In this document: piece after piece, positions 1-5,200 of the stretch | Layout of the letters: each line of letters begins with the position of its first letter | How positions within the stretch are numbered: position 1 is the first letter of the stretch | Source of the DNA: Nitrososphaeraceae archaeon | GTDB taxonomy: Archaea > Thermoproteota > Nitrososphaeria > Nitrososphaerales > Nitrososphaeraceae | DNA length: 5,435 nucleotides | Direction of reading: 5' to 3' | Assembly: GCA_025936955.1 (NCBI GenBank) | Contig: JAICSL010000136.1 | Location: forward strand, 1 to 5,435 | Program-made: the position numbers and the translations under genes | Notes under the pieces: model-generated | The model's input: only the letters and a program-made list of their open reading frames with translations | Databases searched by the model: none | What the model was told of the DNA's origin: nothing

Positions 1-109
1 ACCAAAAAAATTTATTGAAGATATCGAAGCAGAAACAGGACTGAAAATATCCCTGATAGGAACTGGGGCGGAAATAAACGATATAATTGATCGTCGAGAG
101 AGGTTTTAG
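1..109 (+). CDS. purA: Adenylosuccinate synthetase, C-terminal end (partial)
   Basis: Only the last 35 codons are inside the window; the frame starts at base 2 and ends at TAG 107-109. The enzyme joins IMP and aspartate using GTP to give adenylosuccinate, the first committed step to AMP, in the cytoplasm. The visible tail reads as a helix (FIEDIEAETG), then KISLIGTGAE, then IIDRRERF and stop. This matches the family's usual ending, where a helix with 'IEELTGVP' leads to 'ISTGPERTETI.LRDPF'. The catalytic P-loop and IMP-binding parts lie outside the window, so the call rests on this tail alone. A short T-rich stretch (145-149, then 156-161) follows the stop and could end transcription, but it is weak. 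Its closeness to pyrF puts purine and pyrimidine synthesis genes together. The alternative, an unrelated protein with a similar tail, is unlikely. Confidence 0.8.
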   Translation, partial: PKKFIEDIEAETGLKISLIGTGAEINDIIDRRERF

Positions 110-206
110 ATGTTGTGATCTCGCTTAAGATTGTTCAGCGCAACTTTTTATAAATCTTCTTTAATCTATTCTATTCATTTGTATCTCATTGTATTTAAAA
201 ATGAAT

Positions 207-431
207 TTATTTCCACATAATTCGAGATGAATCAGTTATAATTTTATATTCTGCATATCCGTGCTGTTTTACTCTCTGTATATTATCCAATTGCTGCCCC
301 ATACAGGATAAGAATATGTCATCCTGTACTCTGCACCAACGATATTTGGATTCATTAGTTGACTTGAACAGTAACCGCTCAGATCTATTATTTTTATGAT
401 TTTCGAGATTACCTGCATTAGATATATTCAT
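207..431 (-). CDS. Possible small hypothetical protein, 74 aa
   Basis: I do not recognise this protein. It is the only sizeable open frame in the 411 bases between purA and the next plus-strand gene. It starts at ATG 431-429 inside a 13-bp tandem repeat and ends in TAA. The composition is protein-like rather than random: it is hydrophilic, with two Trp, two Cys, many charged residues, and a segment near residues 31-50 (YRWCRVQDDIFLSCMGQQL) that looks like a small folded core. There is no signal peptide, membrane segment or known motif, and the two Cys do not form a zinc-binding pattern. It would be transcribed divergently from the 521 gene. There is no ribosome-binding site, so it would be leaderless if real. 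It could equally be a chance frame or the remnant of a longer gene. Confidence 0.4.
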   Translation of the reverse strand: MNISNAGNLENHKNNRSERLLFKSTNESKYRWCRVQDDIFLSCMGQQLDNIQRVKQHGYAEYKIITDSSRIMWK

Positions 432-450
432 TAGATATATTCATTAGATA
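418..450. repeat. 13-bp tandem repeat, about 2.5 copies
   Basis: The unit ttagatatattca occurs at 418-430 and 431-443 exactly, followed by a partial copy ttagata at 444-450. On the minus strand each unit carries a TATA-like GAATATATC and an ATG (at 431-429 and 444-442). The repeat therefore duplicates a promoter-like and start-codon-like segment. Only the ATG at 431 opens a long frame; the one at 444 meets a stop after eight codons. It lies between two divergently oriented reading frames. Confidence 0.85.
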
Positions 451-488
451 ATACTGAGTCGTTTCGTAATGTCCATAGCATCGCATAA

Positions 489-500
489 CTTAATAGTATA
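489..500 (+). promoter_or_regulatory. Candidate TATA box for the 521 gene
   Basis: An AT-rich block, cttaatagtata, is centred about 26 bases before the TTG at 521. This is the spacing expected if transcription starts at the first base of the codon (a leaderless mRNA, common in archaea). No Shine-Dalgarno-like sequence precedes the TTG, which fits. Box identity is inferred from spacing and composition only. Confidence 0.35.
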
Positions 501-520
501 CACATTAGACTAATAACAAA

Positions 521-1222
521 TTGCGGCTTAAATCTCCATTCTATGTTGAAGTGTTCAACATAAAGGATTTCGGTAGGCTGGTTTGTGCATTGGAGCGTGC
601 TCCGCTCCCTTCTTTTTCTTTATCTCTAAATGGAGATCTTATATTTGCGGTGCAAACAGACATAATAAATGAACGACCTGTGATCTACTTTGTAAGAAAT
701 CAAGAGAAAAAAGACGGCCAATATCTTGCATATAGGCTTACTGGAGGTACAGAAGAAGTCATAGTCGTTGATTCGGTGGTCAATCCTACGTTCTTTTATT
801 CTCCTATTATTAACATAGATAAATTCCCTCCTACCCTCACAAGATCAGCAAGAGTGGGTAAGAAGTTAGGCTATATACCCATAAGATTGAAAGACTTGTC
901 CAGCCTCGCAAAAGTTGCTGCATATAAGACAATTTATGAAGAGCCACCTTTACCGCTGTTTCTATTTACAAATGATAAAGACAATAACAACAATAAATCA
1001 AAATTCACAATAGGATCAGCTATGAGTCTAAGTGAATCTGATACAATATCATACTTTTATTATCTTATGCTCAATGAAGATCCAACAGCTCCTTTCTTAC
1101 GTTACTCGAGTCAACGGACAGAACAACCATCTTTCTCAAATAAGATAGATGAACATGGCTATATTTACCTCAAATTGATTAGGCTGGCTGGTAACCATCC
1201 ACTTGTCGAAGGCTATGAATAA
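521..1222 (+). CDS. Conserved-looking archaeal protein of unknown function, upstream of pyrF
   Basis: A 233-residue soluble protein of unknown function. The TTG start is chosen because an in-frame TAG (506-508) lies four codons upstream and no ATG lies near; a TATA-like block sits about 26 bases before it. The first GTG inside is at 551. There are no signal peptide, membrane segments or catalytic motif that I recognise. It alternates beta-type stretches (IFAVQTDII, PVIYFVRNQ, EEVIVVDSVV) with short helices, and has recurrent phrases such as LAYRLTGGTEE, FYSPIINIDKFPPTL, IRLKDLSSLAKVAAYK and FLRYSSQ. From memory these resemble a thaumarchaeal conserved hypothetical family, which I could not check. 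A low-complexity Asn run (DKDNNNNKSK, around residues 152-161) looks like a surface loop. Its last codons overlap the pyrF start by 8 bases, so the two genes are probably co-transcribed and translationally coupled. A link to pyrimidine metabolism is therefore possible but is an inference. Confidence 0.85.
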   Translation: MRLKSPFYVEVFNIKDFGRLVCALERAPLPSFSLSLNGDLIFAVQTDIINERPVIYFVRNQEKKDGQYLAYRLTGGTEEVIVVDSVVNPTFFYSPIINIDKFPPTLTRSARVGKKLGYIPIRLKDLSSLAKVAAYKTIYEEPPLPLFLFTNDKDNNNNKSKFTIGSAMSLSESDTISYFYYLMLNEDPTAPFLRYSSQRTEQPSFSNKIDEHGYIYLKLIRLAGNHPLVEGYE

Positions 1223-1964
1223 CACTTCTTTTCGTAAGAGAATGGAGAATAGCTCTAAAAGTAAAAGGAGTCGCATTATTCTAGCACTTGATGTAGCTCC
1301 TAGAGTTGATTTATTGAACTTTATTAAAAATATGATATTTCTATTAGAAGCGCACATATGTGCAATCAAGATAAATTTTCATCTTATTTTACCATTATCT
1401 AGCTCAGAAATTTCAGAAATCAACAAAATAGCTCACTCGTTCAACCTTCAGTCTATTGCAGACATTAAACTAAATGATATACCAAATACAAACAAAATTG
1501 CTATGTATTATCTTTTCAAAATGGGTTTTGACGCCATAATAGTTAATCCTTTTATGGGAAAAAAAAGCTTGCGTTCTGCAGTAGCCCAAGCACATCGGAT
1601 CAACCGAGGAATAATCGCATTAGTCTATATGAGTCACCCAGAAGCAAAAGAAAGCTTTGGCCTTACAGTTACACTGGGAAAAAATAACAATAAGCAAAAT
1701 AATATTGTGTATAAAGTATTTCACGATAATGCATACAGATCCGATGCAGATGGAATTGTAGTTGGGGCTACACAATCAGATATCTTGAAAGAAATCTCAT
1801 GTCAAAAACGTCTCCCGATATACTCCCCAGGATTTGGTACTCAAGGTGGGAATATAAAGGAAGCTACATTAATGTCTATAGACTACTTTATTATCGGTCG
1901 CTCGATTATCAACAACAATCCTTTAAAATCTATCAGCAAAATAAAGCAAATAATTAGTATCTAA
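1215..1964 (+). CDS. pyrF: Orotidine 5'-phosphate decarboxylase
   Basis: This enzyme removes CO2 from OMP to give UMP, the last step of de novo pyrimidine synthesis, in the cytoplasm. The TIM-barrel landmarks are in order. IILALD carries the first Asp (residue 26 from this start). AIK carries a conserved Lys (52). The catalytic DxKxxD appears as DIKLND with D83, K85 and D88, followed by IPNTN. Then come an archaeal-type MSHPEA segment and, near the C-terminus, the phosphate-binding PGFGTQGG and GRSI. Both catalytic Asp and Lys are present, so it should be active. The ATG at 1215 is preferred because it overlaps the upstream stop (ATGAATAA). A TTG at 1203 and an ATG at 1242 are alternatives; the latter would remove a Ser/Lys-rich extension not typical of the family. 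From 1215 it is 249 residues, slightly long, partly because of an Asn-rich insert (GKNNNKQNN) after MSHPEA. It ends 2 bases from the convergent Nudix gene. Confidence 0.95.
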   Translation: MNNTSFRKRMENSSKSKRSRIILALDVAPRVDLLNFIKNMIFLLEAHICAIKINFHLILPLSSSEISEINKIAHSFNLQSIADIKLNDIPNTNKIAMYYLFKMGFDAIIVNPFMGKKSLRSAVAQAHRINRGIIALVYMSHPEAKESFGLTVTLGKNNNKQNNIVYKVFHDNAYRSDADGIVVGATQSDILKEISCQKRLPIYSPGFGTQGGNIKEATLMSIDYFIIGRSIINNNPLKSISKIKQIISI

Positions 1965-1966
1965 TC

Positions 1967-2395
1967 TCAAGTATTGAGGTGTTCAGTTAAAATATTGTGA
2001 ACCTCGGATAGCAGCCTTTTTGCTTTTTTATGTGTAAGTTGATTGACTGCTTCATGATATTGTTTCCACACATATCCAGTATGTTCATCTGAAAGAATAA
2101 TTTTTTGTGTTTTTGTTTTACCAAGAAAAAAGGCAACTTCCTTCTTAACCAATAGATTTTCTCGTCTGTAGTAATATTTGATCTTTCTTCGAAAGTTAGA
2201 AATAAATTCAATATCTTGAATATGTGTTTCCTCATATATTTCTCTCCGTGCTGCCTCCAAGTCGCTTTCTCCAGGTTCAATGTTGCCTTTAGGAAAGTCC
2301 CAATGGCCATAAGTATAATGTAATATTAAAAATTTAAACTGGTCAGATTCTTCGACGATGAATACTATTGCTCCTGCTGATCGTTCATTTATCAT
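1967..2395 (-). CDS. Nudix hydrolase, diadenosine tetraphosphatase (Ap4A hydrolase) type
   Basis: A 142-residue cytoplasmic Nudix protein, the usual size for the family. The Nudix box (GX5EX7REUXEEXGU) spans residues 37-59: G37, E43, then REIYEE at 51-56. These supply the Mg-binding glutamates E52, E55 and E56. The preceding HWDFPKGNIEPGE (31-43) is typical of asymmetric Ap4A hydrolases, which split dinucleoside tetraphosphates into NMP and NTP. Exact substrate cannot be fixed from sequence; related Nudix proteins act on other nucleotides or capped RNA. The glycine near the end of the box is replaced by His58 (THI instead of TGI). That site is structural, so activity is probably kept. The start is ATG 2395-2393 with no ribosome-binding site, and an AT-rich block (TTATTAG) about 25 bases upstream allows a leaderless transcript. 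It lies 69 bases after the small 55-residue gene in the same direction and is convergent with pyrF. Confidence 0.92.
   Translation of the reverse strand: MINERSAGAIVFIVEESDQFKFLILHYTYGHWDFPKGNIEPGESDLEAARREIYEETHIQDIEFISNFRRKIKYYYRRENLLVKKEVAFFLGKTKTQKIILSDEHTGYVWKQYHEAVNQLTHKKAKRLLSEVHNILTEHLNT
2011..2030 (+). terminator. Candidate oligo-T terminator for the pyrF transcript
   Basis: Two T runs, five at 2017-2021 and six at 2024-2029, lie about 50 bases past the pyrF stop. Archaeal RNA polymerase can stop at oligo-U without a strong hairpin. As only 2 bases separate pyrF from the convergent Nudix gene, any plus-strand terminator must lie inside that gene, and this is the best candidate. The T runs also encode Lys codons of the Nudix protein (HKKAKRLL), so they may exist only for that reason. 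Confidence 0.3.
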
Positions 2396-2464
2396 TAGGT
2401 TCAGTATTGGGCGAATCTAATAACTTTTTTTGTATTTCATCTATATGTTAGCCTATTATGCAAG

Positions 2465-2632
2465 TCACTTATCGAACCGTTTTCGATTATTTTTGTAATT
2501 TGGGGGTTCGGTAAGTTGTGTAATAGAGGTTGGCGGACTATAATCGTGTATATCATACCAATCATCTATAGGCATCCAATATTCACAAAACCATTTCATT
2601 GACTCTGGCTCGTAATCTCCGTGCTCTGGCAT
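2465..2632 (-). CDS. Small Trp/Tyr/Asp-rich protein, 55 aa, function unknown
   Basis: A short frame from ATG 2632-2630 to TGA 2467-2465, filling the gap between the cis-prenyltransferase and Nudix genes on the same strand. I do not recognise the family. An in-frame TAA three codons before the ATG fixes the start. The composition strongly suggests a real protein. In the first 31 residues there are three Trp, four Tyr and seven Asp, in KWFCEYWMPIDDWYDIHDY (13-31). A Pro-rich turn (SPPTS) and a basic tail (NYKNNRKRFDK) follow. There is no signal peptide, no hydrophobic span long enough for a membrane helix, and only one Cys, so a zinc ribbon is excluded. It begins 37 bases after the cis-prenyltransferase stop, so co-transcription is likely. 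The dense aromatic and acidic core could form a protein-protein or membrane-surface contact, but that is speculation. Confidence 0.65.
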   Translation of the reverse strand: MPEHGDYEPESMKWFCEYWMPIDDWYDIHDYSPPTSITQLTEPPNYKNNRKRFDK

Positions 2633-2669
2633 ATTTGATTATTATACATAGACTACTCCATATTTGAGA

Positions 2670-3497
2670 TTACCTGCCATATCTTCGGACTCTACGTTGA
2701 TACGTTCGTATTGCTCGCATCAAGTCGATCTTGCGAAATCCTGGCCAGAATACATCCATAAAAACCAATTCACTATATGCACTTTGCCAAATGAGAAATC
2801 CACTTAATCTTTTTTCGCCCGAAGTCCTTAATATTAAATCGGGTTCGGGTTGGGGTAGATGCGAAGTATATAGACAGGATTCAATTACTTTTTCATCTAT
2901 ATCATTTACTTGTATGTTACCTGATTTGACCAGCAACACAATTTTCTTTATTGCATCAACGAGCTCTTTTTGACCGCCGTAGGCGATTGCAATATTAAGA
3001 AACATTGAATTATAAGTTTCAGTTGATTCTTCCAATTTTCTAAGAATCTCTTGAAGGCTTTCGGGTAGAAGACTTACATTTCCTAATGCCTTTATCTTCA
3101 TATGTCGTTTATGAATCCTATAATCATGATATAGTTTTTTCAATTTTATTTGAAGTACATCATATATATTATCAACCTCTTCATCCTTACGCTCAAGGTT
3201 TTCATTCGATAAAACATATAATGTAGTTATTTTGATGCCTAGATCATGAATCCAATTCAATAATTCTTCAGCTTTGTCAGCGCCTGTATAATGACCGTCA
3301 CCGATTCCCATCAAATTATATTTTGCCCATCTTCTATTTCCATCTAAAATTATTGCTATATGATTAGGAAGCGTATATTTTATAATTTGAGACTCTAACC
3401 TGTGCTCATAGATGCTATAAAGCCCAGTGTGCTTGAAGAAAATTTCTGCAAGGGGCTCTAGTGCCAAAATCCTCGATCGCAATTTGGAGAATCTCAC
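2670..3497 (-). CDS. uppS: cis-prenyltransferase (undecaprenyl/polyprenyl diphosphate synthase)
   Basis: The enzyme adds isopentenyl units in cis to an allylic diphosphate, making the long polyprenyl diphosphate that becomes the lipid carrier for glycan assembly (dolichol type in archaea). It acts at the inner face of the membrane. All family blocks are visible in the 275 residues. HIAIILDGNRRWA starts at 46, with catalytic D52 and N54. LYVLSNENLERKDEEV (93-108) carries the Ser-x-Glu-Asn-type motif. NIAIAYGGQKELVDAIK follows, then DLILRTSGEKRLSGF (220-234) with the diphosphate-binding R224, R230 and S232, then Glu243 and VFWPGF. The length is slightly above the bacterial ~250 because of an N-terminal segment of about 40 residues. 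The start is GTG 3497-3495; an in-frame TAG seven codons upstream leaves no earlier start. It lies 65 bases after the DUF373 membrane-protein gene. Exact product chain length cannot be told from sequence. Confidence 0.95.
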   Translation of the reverse strand: MRFSKLRSRILALEPLAEIFFKHTGLYSIYEHRLESQIIKYTLPNHIAIILDGNRRWAKYNLMGIGDGHYTGADKAEELLNWIHDLGIKITTLYVLSNENLERKDEEVDNIYDVLQIKLKKLYHDYRIHKRHMKIKALGNVSLLPESLQEILRKLEESTETYNSMFLNIAIAYGGQKELVDAIKKIVLLVKSGNIQVNDIDEKVIESCLYTSHLPQPEPDLILRTSGEKRLSGFLIWQSAYSELVFMDVFWPGFRKIDLMRAIRTYQRRVRRYGR

Positions 3498-3546
3498 TGC
3501 ACGTTCACAATGAACCTACAGTCATAATAAAACTGTTTGAGTTTTT

Positions 3547-3555
3547 CATATATAC
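3547..3555 (-). promoter_or_regulatory. Possible TATA box between the DUF373 and cis-prenyltransferase genes
   Basis: The minus strand reads GTATATATG here, centred about 54 bases before the GTG start of the cis-prenyltransferase. If used, transcription would start near 3525 and leave a leader of about 27 bases. The gene could therefore have its own promoter in addition to read-through from the DUF373 gene. The evidence is sequence likeness only, in an AT-rich background. Confidence 0.25.
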
Positions 3556-3562
3556 AAAGATA

Positions 3563-4738
3563 TTAATGTTTCAGTACTTCGCCACCTTTCTTATTCCTAT
3601 AATATTGGAACAAAAAAGTAGCTGCCATCAAAGTTATCGCTAGACCTATCAAAAGTGATGAAATAAGTGTAAAGGGACTGGTTCCCTCAGTCAAAACAGA
3701 TGTAAACTGAAGTATTGGAAAGTAAAGTAGAGCCAATACAACAAGCCGCAGAATATCTGACATTGATTTAAGACTATCCTTGAACCAATTACTTAGAAGA
3801 GTACCTATGAAAATGGTAGCAATACCAATCCAAAGAAGTGTAATAGTTTCATGGACGAAACTCCCGACAATCACTCTATTTGTCAATATGCTCCATATTC
3901 CTGTATGTGGTGCAAGGGTTTCAGTAGGCATTTTTGAAAAGCCGTTTGCGAGAGACGCCAATATAATTAATACCCCAGCAAATACGGAGAAAATTCTTAT
4001 AAATCCTGATGGCGTAGGCCTTCCTAGAGATCCTAGTGCCTTGTCTATGTCAAAAGCTCGAATGATAAACGCACCACCGAGAATGCTTAATGCTAAAGCT
4101 AATACCTCTCTAGTTAATCCAAACACAGTAGAAAGACCGCTTACAACAAACAGAGCTCCCGGAACTCCCAAAAAGAATTTCGAGTATCGGGGATCATAAA
4201 TAAGCATCTTTAAATATCTTCCTAGTACCGCGTATGAATATTCTACACTTCTGCTGTGCTTTATGATTATGCGCTGGATAGATATGACTGGGACTATTGC
4301 TTGAATAAGCGGGATTATTGTCTCATCTTCCTCGCCGTCAGAGATAAACACTGCTGCATCCGCTTTGTATTTAGTAAGAATACTTTGTATTTCAAATCCT
4401 ATCTTTTCATCCGCTTCTATTCCTCGGTTGAATTTTCCTGCGACTACTGCAACCTCAGAATCATATCCCTTACTTATGAGCTCTTCATAGGTTTTGATTG
4501 CACCAAAAATAGTGTTAGTGTCTGCATCTTCGGGATCTTCTATACCAAGCTTGATCCCTGCATCAATACACGAACTTCTACCTATAATGGGTGTCTCTAC
4601 TCCTGCTTTGGAACCAACATCGTTATCTCTGTCTACACATAATACAAGAACCCTCTCGTTACCTGAGGAAGATTTTGGTATTCTTCGTCTGTAAGCTAGG
4701 TTGTTCTGATGATCGGTATTCTTATATAGTGAGTCCAT
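3563..4738 (-). CDS. DUF373 family integral membrane protein
   Basis: A 391-residue member of an archaeal family of unknown function (DUF373). The N-terminal half is soluble and carries the family's acidic motifs: CVDRDND (34-40), PIIGR (50-54), EDPEDADTN (67-75) and SDGEEDE (133-139), with RIIIKHSR around 156-163. The C-terminal half has about six hydrophobic helices, near 188-206, 210-228, 247-266, 297-315, 329-349 and 355-377, ending in a short basic tail. The repeated Asp/Glu clusters suggest a metal-binding site on the cytoplasmic side, but no enzyme activity is established. No signal peptide is seen. The start is taken as ATG 4738-4736; a GTG two codons upstream (4744) is the alternative, and its GTGA could instead act as a weak ribosome-binding site. 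Residues 1-28 are hydrophilic, poorly conserved-looking and probably flexible. It is first in a same-strand row with the cis-prenyltransferase, which hints at a role in polyprenyl lipid or envelope glycan metabolism. Confidence 0.92.
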   Translation of the reverse strand: MDSLYKNTDHQNNLAYRRRIPKSSSGNERVLVLCVDRDNDVGSKAGVETPIIGRSSCIDAGIKLGIEDPEDADTNTIFGAIKTYEELISKGYDSEVAVVAGKFNRGIEADEKIGFEIQSILTKYKADAAVFISDGEEDETIIPLIQAIVPVISIQRIIIKHSRSVEYSYAVLGRYLKMLIYDPRYSKFFLGVPGALFVVSGLSTVFGLTREVLALALSILGGAFIIRAFDIDKALGSLGRPTPSGFIRIFSVFAGVLIILASLANGFSKMPTETLAPHTGIWSILTNRVIVGSFVHETITLLWIGIATIFIGTLLSNWFKDSLKSMSDILRLVVLALLYFPILQFTSVLTEGTSPFTLISSLLIGLAITLMAATFLFQYYRNKKGGEVLKH

Positions 4739-4754
4739 TTTCACTTTGTATTTT

Positions 4755-4784
4755 CAATATAACGCACCTATTAATTAATTTAAT
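4755..4784 (-). promoter_or_regulatory. AT-rich promoter region of the DUF373 gene
   Basis: Two TATA-like blocks read on the minus strand before the ATG at 4738: AATTAATTAATAG (centred about 36 bases upstream, with a palindromic TTAATTAA at its core) and GTTATATTG (about 22 bases upstream). The first would give a leader of roughly 11 bases; the second fits a nearly leaderless start. One of them probably drives the DUF373 to Nudix row. I cannot say which. Confidence 0.35.
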
Positions 4785-5200
4785 CTAAAATTTGAATATT
4801 CTGTTATCGCTTCTGATAAACACAATTCAATTTCAAATTATCTTCGCAAAAAATGAAATCTTTTAGGCAATATCACTCTTATTCAATCATTATTACATAC
4901 TGTGATCTCACATTTATGTATACGATCTTTTTATGTTATGCCTACAATAATTGTGGTAACCTTTTGTTTCCTAAAAACACAGATAATCCTTGTCATTCTT
5001 GTCTTAAAGCAATTTTATTCTTTGTTTTCATTAATTTTTATGATGAGAAACGAATTAAGCTATCGGAATGACAGCTTGTTAAGATTCATGATCGCTTTTT
5101 TAATCGTCAAAACAAAAATTTACTAGAGGAACGATTTAATGATGAGTATGCAACCCAATAGATGTTTGTATTTGACTTGAAAATCCAGTGTATATGCCTT
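4785..5200. other. Long AT-rich intergenic region without a convincing gene
   Basis: About 415 bases at roughly 28% GC (one 60-base segment counted) separate the DUF373 promoter region from the RHS-type fragment. The open frames here (plus strand 4853-5071 and 4902-5126) overlap each other, are Phe/Ile/Tyr/Cys-rich as expected from AT-rich noise, and show no motif. I saw no tRNA-like T-loop, no transposase remnant and no direct-repeat array. The region does hold two small hairpins, near 4802-4822 and 5057-5077. It may be the decayed flank of the neighbouring RHS gene. Confidence 0.5.
5057..5077. other. Short hairpin, possible 3' element of the RHS-type gene
   Basis: Bases 5057-5064 (aagctatc) pair with 5070-5077 (gacagctt): eight positions with one A/C mismatch and a five-base loop, flanked by TTAA on both sides. 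It lies about 125 bases past the stop of the minus-strand RHS-type frame. No T run follows on the minus strand, so it is not a classic intrinsic terminator. Confidence 0.35.

Noticed and set aside
127..158. Inverted repeat aagatt/aatctt after purA as a terminator hairpin
   Set aside because: The stem is only 6 A/T-rich pairs with a 20-base loop, so it is indistinguishable from chance.
1136..1369. Minus-strand 77-codon open frame
   Set aside because: It is antisense to the end of the 521 gene and the start of pyrF, both well supported.
1987..2310. Second minus-strand open frame of 107 codons
   Set aside because: It is a shifted frame within the Nudix gene, which has a complete Nudix box.
2731..2973. 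Plus-strand 80-codon open frame
   Set aside because: It is antisense to the conserved C-terminal half of the cis-prenyltransferase.
3780..4199. Plus-strand 139-codon open frame
   Set aside because: It lies wholly antisense to the DUF373 gene, whose family motifs and helices are clear; the translation has no recognisable features.
4256..4694. Plus-strand open frames opposite the DUF373 N-terminal half
   Set aside because: They are antisense shadows of the conserved acidic-motif region.
4853..5126. Two overlapping plus-strand open frames with hydrophobic translations
   Set aside because: They overlap in different frames, are rich in Phe/Ile/Tyr/Cys as AT-rich noise would be, and show no motif or plausible start signal.
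5101..5138. Inverted repeat aatcgt/acgatt
   Set aside because: It has a six-base stem with a loop of more than 20 bases, not convincing in AT-rich DNA.
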